A stretch of DNA of 64,000 nucleotides from G963422445 sp963422445 (lineage in GTDB: Bacteria; Pseudomonadota; Alphaproteobacteria; Thalassobaculales; Thalassobaculaceae). The DNA lies in NCBI GenBank assembly GCA_963422445.2, contig OY729512.2, positions 806,001 to 870,000 on the forward strand. The letters run 5' to 3'. A model generated the notes under the pieces. It searched no databases. It saw only the letters and a program-made list of their open reading frames with translations, and was not told where the DNA came from. A program made the translations under genes and the position numbers. This document shows positions 47,303 to 57,130 of this stretch, one piece after another. Within the stretch, counting starts at the first letter, position 1, and the number at the start of each line of letters is the position of its first letter.

Positions 47303-48491
47303 TTAGCCGCATTCCGCGAAGCGCTTGGCGACCTGCAGCGCGCGCCGGCGGGGCGGCTTTGCCAGGGAGCTGGAGATCTGGTTCCATTCGGCGATCACCT
47401 GATCGAGAGGACGTTGGGGTTCGATGGCTCGCGCGAGTTGGTTGAGCATGAACCGGAAGTCACGCCAGGGGCTGTGCGGTCGGGATCGCCTCCACGCGGT
47501 ACCCCCAGGGGGAACCCGCGGTGGCGTGGTGAATGAGCTTGTCCACCAGCAGCGCCACCAGGAGTTTGCCGGAGAGCCATGCCTTGGCGCTCTCGTCGTC
47601 GTATTTCGGCAGAGGCCCCAGCTGTGCCAGCGACTTGAAGCGCTTGAATACCAGTTCGACCTGCCAGCGGGTGCGAGACCACTCGAGAACCTCGGCGGCG
47701 GTGAAGCCCGCTTCGGGGAAGGGGGTGACCACGATGACGGAGCGCGCGAACTCGAGAGTTCGGGGTTGAGGCCGCTTGCCTCTGCGCGTGGCCTCCTTGC
47801 GCAGTTTGCGCTGCGCGATCCGGAGGGCCGCTTGCGTCTTTTCTGATCGCGCACACGCGCCCCGGCACCGCGATGCCGCCCCCGACCGCTACAGCGGGCC
47901 AGGATTGCACGCTGCCTGTGCGCTTGAGCGTCGTGACGTGCACCAGAAGGTCGAACGGCGCGACGTCGGTCCGTCCGAAAGGACAGCGACCCCGTGTTCA
48001 CCCGTACGGTGACATGGCCGCCCGCAGACACCACATGATCAAGGCCCGCAGCGGTCGAGTAACCCCGGTCGGCCAGCACATAGTCGCCCTCGGCGATCGA
48101 CAAATGCCTGAACGTCTCGCCCGCACCCGGCCCCTCGCTCGCCGTCAGCTTGAAGAAGGCGCACGCTGTCGTGCAGCCGCTACAGCGACCCGGTCCGTCC
48201 AGGCTCCTTCACCGTCGTCGCGGCGAACGCCCTGACCTGAAAGCCGCCATCGCCCGACTTCCGCAGCCCCTTCAACAAGGCCACATCCGACAGATCCGCC
48301 AGGTTCGCCTTCCTGGCTCGGACCACGGTCTCGCGCAGCGAGGGCCCGCAGGCCAGATGCAGCAGCAGTTTGCGTAGCAGGGCATCGACCGACTTGTCCT
48401 TGCGCAGCCCCTTCAACGCGCCCGTCTCGCGGGCAAGCTCCTGCCTGTCCTCGGGCAGAAACGACAGCACGACGTCCCAGTCCTCGTTCAT
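47303..48491 (-). pseudogene. IS4-family transposase, several frameshifts
   Basis: The start at 48491 gives MNEDWDVVLSFLPEDRQELA and the N-terminal domain LLRKLLLHLACGPSLRETVV. After a frame change near 48180 the core appears (YVLADRGYSTAAGLDHV with the Asp). A third frame carries TRWQVELVFKRFKSLAQLG (the Y/W-R-E-K signature) and KYDDESAKAWLSGKLLVALL. The element ends are atgagcgctaacttgtttag and its inverse. The right end is itself split by the IS5 insertion at 48557. Confidence 0.65.
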
Positions 48492-48556
48492 CTGTTCGGC
48501 CTCCCCGCATCGCGCATCCACGCAACATACGGATCCCCGACATGCTAAACAAGTTA

Positions 48557-49739
48557 GGGATTGTCTGAACAAGTCGGTTTTTTCGTGTATACGGGTGTCG
48601 TGGCCCGTGGATGAAACGCCAGAGCCCATCGGGGACGTGTTTTCGTGCCAGGAAATGGGGATTTTGATGCCCGAGCCGACCGTCCCCGCCGCCTTGCGGC
48701 GGTTGTGGACGGACTCCCCCCACGTCAGGCGGTGGCGCCGCGCCCCGCGATGAGCAGATTGGTGAACCCGAGCAGCACGGCGATGCGTTGCGTGGTCTTC
48801 GCCAGCCCCCGATAGCGCACCTTCGCGTAGCCGAAGTGGCGCTTCACATACAGGAACGGATGCTCCACCTTGGCCCGAACCGACGCCTTGCGCCTCTCCG
48901 CCGACGCCTCCGGGCCCGCCTTGTCCAGCCCCCGGCGCTTGCCGGGCTTCATCGCCACCTCCCAGTCCACGTCCGTGTCCCGGTTCTCCGCGCACTTGTC
49001 CACCCCCTGATAGCCCGCGTCACCCCACACCTGCTCCTCGCCCCCGTGCAACAGCGCGTGCGCCGTCGCCACATCCGAGACATTCGCCGGCGTCGTCTCC
49101 ACGCTGTGCGTCAAGCCCGACTGCGCATCCACCCCGATGTGCGCCTTCATCCCGAAATGCCACTGATTGCCCTTCTTCATCTGATGCATCTCCGGGTCCC
49201 GCTCGCCCTTGCGGTTCTTCGTCGACGACGGCGCGGCAATGAGACTCGCGTCCACGATCGTCCCCGTGCTCAAACGGTGTCCGAGCGAGGCCAGATGTGC
49301 GTTGATCTCCTCGAACAGCGTTTCGCCCAGACCATGCGTCTCCAGCAAGTGGCGGAAATGCAGAACCGTCGTCTCGTCAGGCAGCGCACCCGAGAGGCGC
49401 AACCCCACAAACCGCCGTACCGACTTCACCTCGTAGAGCAGGTCCTCCATCCCAGGGTCGCTCAGAGTGTAGAACAGCTGCACGCAGTGCACCCGCAGCA
49501 TCACGCTCAGCGGATAGGGCCGCCGACCGCGCCCGGCCTTCGGGTAGAACGGCTCGATGCGGGCCTCCAGCCGCTCCCAGGGAACCAGCCCGTCCATCGT
49601 CTCGAGAAAGACCTCGCGCCGCGTCCGACGCTTCCTCAGGTCGTGCTCCAGCTCCGCAAACGTCGCTTGCTCCAAGGCTCGCACTCCACTCCGTCACCAA
49701 GAAACCAATTGTGACAAAACCGACTTGTTCAGACAATCC
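48557..49739. mobile_element. IS5-family element inserted in the end of the IS4-like element
   Basis: The ends ggattgtctgaacaagtcgg and its inverse are flanked by tta on both sides. Removing it rejoins gctaaacaag-tta-gcgctcat, which is the exact inverse of the left end of the IS4-like element. It is the youngest insertion of this nest. Confidence 0.8.
48725..49684 (-). CDS. IS5-family transposase, intact
   Basis: 319 residues. The N-terminal DUF772-type region (MLRVHCVQLFYTLSDPGMED, LPDETTVLHFRHLLE) is followed by the DDE core (GTIVDASLIAAPSSTKNRKG, VWGDAGYQGVDK) and the final Glu in VRAKVEHPFLYVKRHFGYAK. All motifs are intact and there is no frameshift, so it is potentially active. It lies on the minus strand within an element of about 1.18 kb. 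Confidence 0.9.
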   Translation of the reverse strand: MRALEQATFAELEHDLRKRRTRREVFLETMDGLVPWERLEARIEPFYPKAGRGRRPYPLSVMLRVHCVQLFYTLSDPGMEDLLYEVKSVRRFVGLRLSGALPDETTVLHFRHLLETHGLGETLFEEINAHLASLGHRLSTGTIVDASLIAAPSSTKNRKGERDPEMHQMKKGNQWHFGMKAHIGVDAQSGLTHSVETTPANVSDVATAHALLHGGEEQVWGDAGYQGVDKCAENRDTDVDWEVAMKPGKRRGLDKAGPEASAERRKASVRAKVEHPFLYVKRHFGYAKVRYRGLAKTTQRIAVLLGFTNLLIAGRGATA

Positions 49740-49821
49740 TTAGCGCTCATGGGGGGGCAGCTCTCGGAAAACGGGAGGAAGGTCGATGGTGGTTCAGAAA
49801 GGGAATTATATACCTGACTAG

Positions 49822-50688
49822 GGCGTGTTGATGAATTCATGAAATGCTGATAATCATTCTCCATCAATGATACTTTCCGGGGACTTATCATGGCGTTACG
49901 CCTGCTCATCCCGGATGCTGTCTGCTCGACACTTGAGCCGCTACTGCGTGAGAGCAAACACGCCGCCGGCGCCCCACCACGGCTCAGCGACCGACTGGTC
50001 ATCGAAGCCGTCCTCTATCAGGCGCGTACCGGAACCCCATGGCGCGACCTGCCCGACGAATTCGGCCATTGGAATGCCGTCTATCAGCGGTTTCGCCGTT
50101 GGGAGAAGCGCCACCTCCGGGCACGGCTCTGGCAACAGAGACAACAGGCAGACGATGAACCACTCAAGGAAGTGTTCATCGATTCGACCATCGTGCGTGC
50201 TCATCAACACGCCGCCGGCGCGGTAAAAAAAACGGTGGCCAGGAGGCCCAGGCTCTCGGCCGCTCCCGGGGTGGGTTCTCCACCAAGCTGCACGTGGCCT
50301 GTGCCAACGAAACAACCGGTGTGTCCGTCGTGTTGACGGGTGGCGAGCGCCATAATGGCGTGGGATGCGAGCTGCTGTGGAAGGCTTTGCCCAGCTCTCC
50401 CGCACCGGAGGCTGCGGTCATGGACAAGGCGTATGACAGCAAGGGCATTCGCCAGGTGCTGGCCGACCAGGGCGTCGAAGCCGTGATTCCCGCCCGGTCG
50501 AACCGGACTGAGACGATTCATCACGATCAAGAAAAGGACAAGCGGCGCCAGCAGGTCGAGCGATTCTTCAACAAGCTCAAACAATTCCGTCGCATTGCCA
50601 CACGTTATGACAAGCTCGCTCGGACGGTCCTCGCGTTTGTCCACATTGTCTCAGCGTGGATTATGCTTCGATCATTCGTCAACACGCC
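49822..50688 (+). mobile_element. IS5-family element, IS427 group, copy 1
   Basis: The ends ggcgtgttgatgaat and its inverse are flanked by ctag on both sides (49818-49821 and 50689-50692). It contains a two-frame transposase with a run of eight A. The right ctag is also the target of the following IS630 element. Confidence 0.8.
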
Positions 50689-50692
50689 CTAG
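49890..50692 (+). CDS. IS427-type transposase made by frameshift at an A8 run
   Basis: The first frame (49890 on) gives LLIPDAVCSTLEPLLRESKH, TGTPWRDLPDEFGHWNAVYQ and VFIDSTIVRAHQHAAGAVKK (first Asp). At the eight-A run near 50224-50231 the frame has to change. The second frame continues VACANETTGVSVVLTGGERH, VMDKAYDSKGIR (second Asp) and the final Glu in RQQVERFFNKLKQFRRIATR. Such A-run frameshifting is known for the IS427 group, so the gene is probably functional and not broken. Confidence 0.8.
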
Positions 50693-51865
50693 ATCCCGTT
50701 CTCGTAATTCGTACAATTCTGAGGGGTTTGCGATTCGGTTGCACTGTGATGCGACGGTCGGCGGAGATCAAGCTGGGTGAAGTTGAGCGTAGCGAGCTGG
50801 AACGGCTTGCACGGGGCCGAAAGGTCTGGCGGTCCCTGTCGGATCGGGCGCACATTGTGCTTCTGGCAGCCGAGGGGCTGACCAACGTGCAAATCGCCAA
50901 CGCGCTCGACATCAACAATCTCCCCGCCAGGAAGTGGCGCAACCGTTTTGCCGAACAGGGCCTGGACGGGCTCGAAGACGAGCCGCGGCCCGGCCGCCCG
51001 CGGTGCATCGATGATGACGCCGTGGCCGAGGTGGTGCGCAAGACGCTTGAAGAGAAGCCTCGGGATGCGACGCACTGGAGCACGCGCTCGATGGCCCGCG
51101 AAACGGGCTACGCGCCGTCGACGATCCACCGTATCTGGCAGGCCTTTTCGCTGCAGCCGCACCGGCGCGAGACTTTCAAGCTGTCTGCGGACCCCTACTT
51201 CGTGGACAAGGTACGCGACATCGTCGGGCTCTACGTGGACCCGCCGCAGCATGCCATGGTGCTCTGTCTGGACGAGAAATCCCAGGTTCAGGCCCTTGAT
51301 CGCACCCAGCCACTGCTGCCGCTGCGCCCTGGCCAGGTCGAGCGACGCACCCATGACGACAAGCGCAACGGCACGACCTCGCTGTTCGCCGCCCTCGACA
51401 TCGCCACCGGCGCGGTCATCGGCAAGTGCTTCCGCCGCCACCGAAGCCGGGAGTTCCGCAGGTTCCTGGACCACGTCGAGGCCAACGTGCCCGAGGATCT
51501 CGACATCCACATCGTCATGGACAACTACTCGACGCACAAGACGAAGGAAGTCCGCGACGGGTTCGCCAAGCGGCCTTGCTGGCACGTGCACTTCACCCCG
51601 ACGTCTGCCTCATGGCTCAACCAGGTGGAGAGGTTCTTCGCCAATCTGACGGAGAAGCAGATCAGGCGCGGGGTGCACCGCTCGACCGTCGAGCTCGAGC
51701 AGGCGATCACCGCGTATATCGAGGCGGTCAACGAGGACCCCAAGCCGTTCCGATGGCACAAGTCGGCCGGCGAAATCCTCGCCGCCATTAAGCGCTTCTG
51801 ACTGAGAACCCGCGAACGCGCGCCAACTCACTCATAACTGTGCGAACTTCGGAATCAGGACACTA
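50690..51865 (+). mobile_element. IS630-family element, copy D, intact
   Basis: It is bounded by the TA dinucleotides of two ctag sites. The right end reads gaacttcggaatcaggacac, and the left end is an imperfect inverse. It lies exactly between two IS427 copies. Confidence 0.75.
50749..51801 (+). CDS. IS630-family transposase, intact
   Basis: 350 residues from 50749 (MRRSAEIKLGEVERSELERL). The helix-turn-helix is VQIANALDINNLPARKWRNR. A winged part follows (SMARETGYAPSTIHRIWQAF). The DDE triad lies in VLCLDEKSQVQALDRTQPLL, IHIVMDNYSTHKT and SASWLNQVERFFANL. It is the only complete transposase of this group in the window and the likely source of mobility for the broken copies C and, perhaps, the edge copies. 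Confidence 0.9.
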   Translation: MRRSAEIKLGEVERSELERLARGRKVWRSLSDRAHIVLLAAEGLTNVQIANALDINNLPARKWRNRFAEQGLDGLEDEPRPGRPRCIDDDAVAEVVRKTLEEKPRDATHWSTRSMARETGYAPSTIHRIWQAFSLQPHRRETFKLSADPYFVDKVRDIVGLYVDPPQHAMVLCLDEKSQVQALDRTQPLLPLRPGQVERRTHDDKRNGTTSLFAALDIATGAVIGKCFRRHRSREFRRFLDHVEANVPEDLDIHIVMDNYSTHKTKEVRDGFAKRPCWHVHFTPTSASWLNQVERFFANLTEKQIRRGVHRSTVELEQAITAYIEAVNEDPKPFRWHKSAGEILAAIKRF

Positions 51866-51866
51866 G

Positions 51867-52608
51867 GCGTGTTGACGAATTCATGAAATGCTGATAATCA
51901 TTCTCCATCAATGACACCTTCCGGGGACTTATCATGGCGTTACGCCTGCTCATCACGGATGCTGTCTGCTCGACACTCGAGCCGCTACTGCGTGAGAGCA
52001 AACACGCCGCCGGCGCCCCGCCACGGCTCAGCGACCGAATGTTCATCGAAGCCGTCCTCTACCAGGCGCGGACCGGCCCCCCCTGGCGCGACCTGCCCGA
52101 CGAATTCGGCCATTGGAATGCCGTTTATCAGCGGTTTCGCCGTTGGGAGAAGCGCCACCTCTGGGCGCGGCTCTGGCAACAGATACAACAGGTAGATGAT
52201 GAACCACTCAAGGAAGTGTTCATCGATTCGACCATCGTGCGCGCTCATCAACACGCCGCCGGCGCGGTAAAAAAAACGGTGGCCAAGAGGCCCAGGCTCT
52301 CGGCCGCTCCCGGGGTGGGTTCTCCACCAGGCTGCACGTCGCCTGTGCCAACGAAACAACCGGTGTGTCCTTCGTGTTGACGGGTGGCGAGCGCCATGAT
52401 GGTGTGGGATTCGAGCTGCTGTGGAAGGCTTTGCCCAGCTCTCCCGCACCGGAGGCTGCGGTCATGGACAAGGCGTATGACAGCAAGGGCATTCGCCAGG
52501 TGCTGGCCGACGCATTGCCACACGCTATGACAAGCTCGCTCGGACGGTCCTCGCGTTTGTCCACATTGTCTCAGCATGGATCATGCTTCGATCATTCGTC
52601 AACACGGC
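51867..52608 (+). pseudogene. IS427-group element copy 2 with internal deletion
   Basis: It has the same ends and start (51934) as copy 1, and ctag on both sides (51863-51866, 52609-52612). About 125 bases are missing between gccgac and gcattgccacacg near 52510, so the QVERFFNKLKQF segment with the catalytic Glu is lost. The remainder is nearly identical to copy 1. Confidence 0.85.
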
Positions 52609-52612
52609 CTAG

Positions 52613-53148
52613 TGAGCTGTCTCAATACGAGAAGGACAAAGCGATTGTTGGGGTCCACTCAAATGTCTTTATTTTCCAGATGGCTGAAGCGACTTAAAAG
52701 CCTCGGTGGGGCGCAAAGGCTGACTGGCGTCAAGACGGGGCGATCGCCGAACCGTGCGCTGAGCAATCAAGGCAAAGAGACTCAGCGCCGCCGCTTGGTT
52801 CAGAGGCCTGGCGGGCACCTCATAGCCGGCGCCCGCAGCGTGAGCTCGATGGGCGCAACGGTGGCGGGTGTCGGCACGTAACCGAACGTATTGGCCAGCA
52901 GCCGGGTTATGTTGATCAAGAGGGTGGCACCGCACCAGGAGCCAGTTTTTCCTTCTGCCCACGCCATCGGCCAAGCATGCGAAGATATATTCGTTGTTCG
53001 TATTGTCACGGTCTCGGGCCTTGGTGCACTCGCGGTCCATGGACAACTGAGTCTGAAATCTTGGTTCGAAGTGTAAAGATAGATTGATACCTTATTTGTT
53101 GGCTCTGCCAATACGATCATTCAAATCTTGAAAATTGCCATAAGCAAG
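52613..53148 (-). repeat. Porin-downstream block, copy 2
   Basis: This is the inverted partner of 7844-8365. It continues past the point where copy 1 carries the 111-bp miniature element: here aaataaagacatttgag is uninterrupted. The outer end shares gtggaccccaacaatcgctt with 8755-8775. No gene is called. Confidence 0.6.
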
Positions 53149-53172
53149 AAAGGCCGCCCGAAGGCGGCCTTT
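53149..53172 (-). terminator. Rho-independent terminator of porin 2
   Basis: The same stem (aaaggccgcc / ggcggccttt) as after porins 1 and 3, 24 bases beyond the stop of porin 2 on the minus strand. Confidence 0.85.
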
Positions 53173-53195
53173 CGTAACGGTTCGGACGCAATACT

Positions 53196-54293
53196 TCAGA
53201 AGCTGGCCCTCACGCCAATGACGAAATAGGTCGCGTCGGCTTCGAAGCTGTTGCCCTCTTCATCGACGAAATTGGTATCATCCGATTCAATAGTCGTCGT
53301 GCCGATCGTCCCGTTGAAGGAGATTCCAGGGCCGAGCGTATACCTGCCGGAAAGATGAACCGTTTCGTGACTGCGATGGTGCTCCTTATCCATCTCACCG
53401 TCCCTTTCGCCGTTGAACCACGCGAGGCTGACACCCCAAGGACCGGAACTGTAATTGATGCCGAAGGAGACGCCGTCGCCGTCCTTGACTCCGCTGTCAT
53501 CAAAGTTGGCGTATGCAGCCTCAATACCGAAACCACCGTAATTCACTCGTGCACCAACGTTGTATGCTGTGGGATCGTCACCACCTTCTTCGTTATTGTT
53601 GATTGTACCGTACCCGCCTGATACACGGATTTCTGCGCCGTCAAATGCCTGTTGGAAATTGAGGCCAACCGCGACCATATCAGAAAAACCGACTTTACGA
53701 TTTACGATGTTATTGTCGTCTTCCTCGGTGTCAGGCCCATAGGACAGACCGAGTTGAAATCCTTCCACACGAGGTGTGAAATAGGAGATTTTTTTAGAGT
53801 CGTTGGTACCGTTCGGCTCAACGTTGGTCGATCCAAGCGGATGACGCCAATAGTCGGTAATAAAACCACCCCGATTCACCCAATTTGGCATATCACCGGA
53901 ATTCATACCAATCCCGAAATCCCGAACACCGTAATGCATCGAGTACATTGCGGAGTTTTCCGAACCAAGCACGATCCTGCCGAATTCACCTTCGATCGTC
54001 ATATAAGATTCGTCGATCTGGTCGCCGGATGTGTTACCTTCGAGTTCAATCTGAACACCGACCGTGAGGCCGTTATCAAGGGTCGTGTTTCCCCTGAAAT
54101 GCACTTCGGCGTCGGAAACCATGTCGACTCCACTGTAGTCGGAATCAATGACATCATCGTTATCGACCATCCCAACCCATTGTTCCATGTATCCGCCGAC
54201 ACCGACCTGGAGGTTTTCGGCGGAGAGCGCCGGGGCCGAGGCAACCATGCCGGCTGCGACAATCGCGGTCGTTCCGAGAAGAATTTTTCTCAT
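53196..54293 (-). CDS. Outer-membrane porin 2
   Basis: 365 residues, with the same signal peptide and barrel framework as porins 1 and 3. It is the shortest because several loops are reduced: NSQGHAHRDGDASNTAKPDD is replaced by NTSGDQ, and the loop after GERDGEMDK is short. Loop 3-like and strand motifs (GSENSAMYSMHYGVRDFGIG, NYGGFGIEAAYANFDDSGVK) are intact, and the C-terminus is RASF. It starts after the same aggagactgcaa leader. Further upstream the sequence differs (an inverted repeat agcggaca...tgtccgct at 54333-54360). Confidence 0.88.
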   Translation of the reverse strand: MRKILLGTTAIVAAGMVASAPALSAENLQVGVGGYMEQWVGMVDNDDVIDSDYSGVDMVSDAEVHFRGNTTLDNGLTVGVQIELEGNTSGDQIDESYMTIEGEFGRIVLGSENSAMYSMHYGVRDFGIGMNSGDMPNWVNRGGFITDYWRHPLGSTNVEPNGTNDSKKISYFTPRVEGFQLGLSYGPDTEEDDNNIVNRKVGFSDMVAVGLNFQQAFDGAEIRVSGGYGTINNNEEGGDDPTAYNVGARVNYGGFGIEAAYANFDDSGVKDGDGVSFGINYSSGPWGVSLAWFNGERDGEMDKEHHRSHETVHLSGRYTLGPGISFNGTIGTTTIESDDTNFVDEEGNSFEADATYFVIGVRASF

Positions 54294-54362
54294 TTGCAGT
54301 CTCCTGTAGAGACATGCTGTTTCGAACTAGCGGACACAGGCCGAGGCATGTCCGCTAAGCTG

Positions 54363-55120
54363 AAGTTCTTTGTAACTGCCCAAGTCCGATTACGGGTTCT
54401 GCACCCGGCGGCCGGTTCACGGCCTATGGTTGTATGGTGAGCCGCGTCAGCGGCCACACACATCTGACCTGTCCGTGTGAAGGATTATTGGTGTCCGGGA
54501 GGGGGCAGAGCCGTAGTCTGGAGGTCACCTACATCGGATCGGGGTGTGCCAGGGTTTCGAGGATAGTCCAGCCTTGCTTGCGAGCCGTGGCGACGACGGC
54601 GCGCAGGGTGGCGAAGTCGCGGGCGCCCTGTCCGGAGCGGAAGCAGCCGGAGATCTTTGTGACGCAGCTTCACCATTCGCAGATCACGCTCGGCCTCATT
54701 GTTCGTGAAGGGCGTTCGCAGTTCGGCGAGACAACACCGCAGGCCTCCTCCTTGTGTGTCTGGAGACGGAGGACGAGAGTGTGTCTGACGCGGCGTTTTC
54801 GTCCGCTTTTACCGCTCCGGAGCGGCGGCTGCGCATCGTGGAAAGCGATGGCCCCGTCGAGGATGCGATCATGGGCTTTGGCGATGAGATCGACCCGGGA
54901 CCCGGGCCCGTCCCGGCCGGTCTCGCGTACGATAGGCGCGGCCCTGCGGGCGCGTTCTGAAGAGGCGGTGCATGCTGCGGGTCCCGTCTTCCTTCCCGAT
55001 ATCGACCAAGGTCTGGAGCTCGCGCCGGTGATGGGCATTGCAGGCCGCGTGACGCATGTCCTCGAGGGTAAAGTCACTGGCGGCATCGTCATGGACGAGG
55101 ATACCCGTGACGTTCCGGTC
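54363..55120 (-). pseudogene. IS66-family transposase remnant (C-terminal half)
   Basis: From the outside in on the minus strand: LEDMRHAACNAHHRRELQTL with VDIGKEDG, then (other frame) LIAKAHDRILDGAIAFHDAQ and HTLVLRLQTHKE. A third frame follows with ERDLRMVKLRHK and the C-terminal TLAHPD-like region near 54540. These are consecutive IS66 TnpC segments interrupted by at least three frame changes. The end gtaactgcccaagtc at 54375 matches the end of the remnant at 35818. Confidence 0.65.
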
Positions 55121-55129
55121 GATATCGCC

Positions 55130-55463
55130 GCGTCCGGCGCCGATGTGCAGGCCGGTCAGAACACGATGCGCATCGTGTTTGCCGACGGCGCCTGCGGCGG
55201 CGACAAGCTGGCAAGCACGCTCAAGGAAGCGAATTGCCCGAATCACTGTGGAGGTCATCGGAAAACCCAGGGATACCAAGGGGTTAGTCGTCATGTCCCG
55301 GCGCTGGGTGGTCGAACGCATCTTCGGATGGCTGTGCCGCTGTCGGCGCCTCTCCAGAGACTTCGAGCGATCCATCGCCAGCGCCCTCGCCTGGCTCCTG
55401 CTGGCTCTAAGCCGTGTTCTCATGCGCCGCCTCGGACGCATGCAAGTCACTGTCACTAATTGA
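55130..55463 (+). pseudogene. IS5-family transposase, C-terminal fragment
   Basis: VFADGACGGDKLASTLKEAN (second catalytic Asp) is followed after a frame change near 55240 by VVMSRRWVVERIFGWLCRCR, which carries the final Glu, and then RLSRDFERSIASALAWLLLA. The N-terminal two thirds are absent. It abuts the IS66 remnant without a recognisable junction repeat. Confidence 0.7.
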
Positions 55464-55908
55464 TATCATTATGATTCAGATACTGAGAGGGCCAGGGACC
55501 CGGAGGAGCTTGATAAAATATCCGCACACCGCTCCAGGCCGTTCGGGGTTCGGTCGGCAGTAACCAGCTTCGAGCAGTGTCCGCCCGGCTCACGTCATGC
55601 CGACACATGCCAGTGTTTGGTTGAATATCCGACCTGTCTCGGGCGACGGTCTTCATACCACACAACACCTCCCCGCGTGTTTTCATGCGCCTGCTGCCGG
55701 ACCATCAGCACATGCCGACAGATCGTGACGTGTCAAAATTGCCACAATGCCTATGAAATTTCGCTCGACGGCCCACAGTCGAATTGACCGGCTCGAACCG
55801 GGTGCATAGGATCCGCGGTGATCGTCGGAGTCAGAGTTTCGAAACTTACAAGATCTGCTGGTTCACGACGGTCAGTTCGAAACAGTAAATCTCTACAGGA
55901 GACTGCAA
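55464..55908 (+). promoter_or_regulatory. Upstream region of porin 3, no gene
   Basis: 445 bases without a supportable gene. The last 40 bases share the ttcgaaacag...aggagactgcaa leader with the other porins. The rest is unrelated to the porin 1 and 2 upstream regions, so each porin has a different promoter context. Confidence 0.45.
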
Positions 55909-57078
55909 ATGAGAAAAATTCTTCTCGGAACGACCGCGATTGTCGCAGCCGGCATGGTTGCCTCGGCCCCGGCGCTCTCCGCCGAAAAGCTCCAGGTCGG
56001 TATCGGCGGATACATGGAACAATGGGTTGGGATGGTCGATAACGATGATTATGCCGGAACTGATGCCAGTGGTTTGAACAATTACGTTGATTCTGAAGTC
56101 CATTTCAAAGGAAAGACGGCCCTTGATAATGGCCTCACCGTCGGTGTTCAGATTGAACTCGAAGGCAATTCTCAAGGACATGCTCATAGGGATAGGGATG
56201 CTTCAAACACTGCAAAACCGGATGATATCGACGAATCTTATATGTGGATTGAGGGCGAATTCGGCAAGATCATTCTTGGTTCGGAAAACTCCGCAATGTA
56301 CTTGATGCATTACGGCGTTCGGGATTTCGGGATTGGTCTGAATTCCGGTGATCTGCCAAATTGGCTGTCATGGGAGCCAGGCATTACAGGCGGAGGATAC
56401 TGGCGGAATCCACTTGGATCGACCAACGTTGAGCCGAACGGTACTAACGACTCTGAAAAAATTTCCTATTTCACACCTCGTATGGGAGGATTCCAGCTCG
56501 GCCTGTCCTATGGGCCTGACACCAAGGAAGACAACAGTGACATCGTAGATCGTAACGGCGGTTTGTCTGACATGGTCGCGGTTGGCCTCAATTTCCAACA
56601 GGCATTTGACGGCGCAGAAATCCGTGTATCAGGCGGGTACGGTACAATCAACAATAACAAAAAAGGTGGTGACGATCCTACAGCATACAACGTTGGTGCA
56701 CGAGTGAATTACGGTGGTTTCGGTATTGAGGCTGCATACGCCAACTTTGATGACAGCGAGGTCAAGAACGGCGACGGCGTCTCCTTCGGCATCAATTACA
56801 GTTCCGGTCCTTGGGGTATCAGCCTCGCGTGGTTCAACGGCGAAATGGACGGTGATGTAAAGAAAAACAAGGACACCGGTAAAGTGGAGTCGATAAAAGG
56901 CCATCGCAGTCACGAAACGGTTCATCTTTCCGGCAAGTATGCGCTCGGCCCTGGAATCTCCTTCAACGGGACGATCGGTACGACGACCGTTGAAACGGAT
57001 GATTCCGAATATGCTGATGCTAAAAACAAAGAAGCTGATGCGACCTATTTCGTCATTGGTGTGAAGGCCAGCTTCTGA
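55909..57078 (+). CDS. Outer-membrane porin 3
   Basis: 389 residues. The signal peptide and first 40 residues are identical to porin 1. The two proteins are then alike except for blocks: YAGTDASGLNNYV near residue 47, LSWEPGITGGGYWRN near 155, KEDNSDIVDRNGGL near 205, and a Lys-rich loop (DVKKNKDTGKVESIK) near 320. The barrel strands and the terminal KASF are preserved. It runs in the same orientation as porin 1. The terminator that follows is cut short by an IS630 insertion. Confidence 0.9.
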   Translation: MRKILLGTTAIVAAGMVASAPALSAEKLQVGIGGYMEQWVGMVDNDDYAGTDASGLNNYVDSEVHFKGKTALDNGLTVGVQIELEGNSQGHAHRDRDASNTAKPDDIDESYMWIEGEFGKIILGSENSAMYLMHYGVRDFGIGLNSGDLPNWLSWEPGITGGGYWRNPLGSTNVEPNGTNDSEKISYFTPRMGGFQLGLSYGPDTKEDNSDIVDRNGGLSDMVAVGLNFQQAFDGAEIRVSGGYGTINNNKKGGDDPTAYNVGARVNYGGFGIEAAYANFDDSEVKNGDGVSFGINYSSGPWGISLAWFNGEMDGDVKKNKDTGKVESIKGHRSHETVHLSGKYALGPGISFNGTIGTTTVETDDSEYADAKNKEADATYFVIGVKASF

Positions 57079-57100
57079 GTATTGCGTCCGAACCGTTACG

Positions 57101-57125
57101 AAAGGCCGCCTTCGGGCGGCCTTTC
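57101..57125 (+). terminator. Rho-independent terminator of porin 3
   Basis: The same perfect stem as after porin 1. The trailing T-rich part is interrupted because an IS630 element begins five bases later. Confidence 0.8.
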
Positions 57126-57130
57126 TCTTA

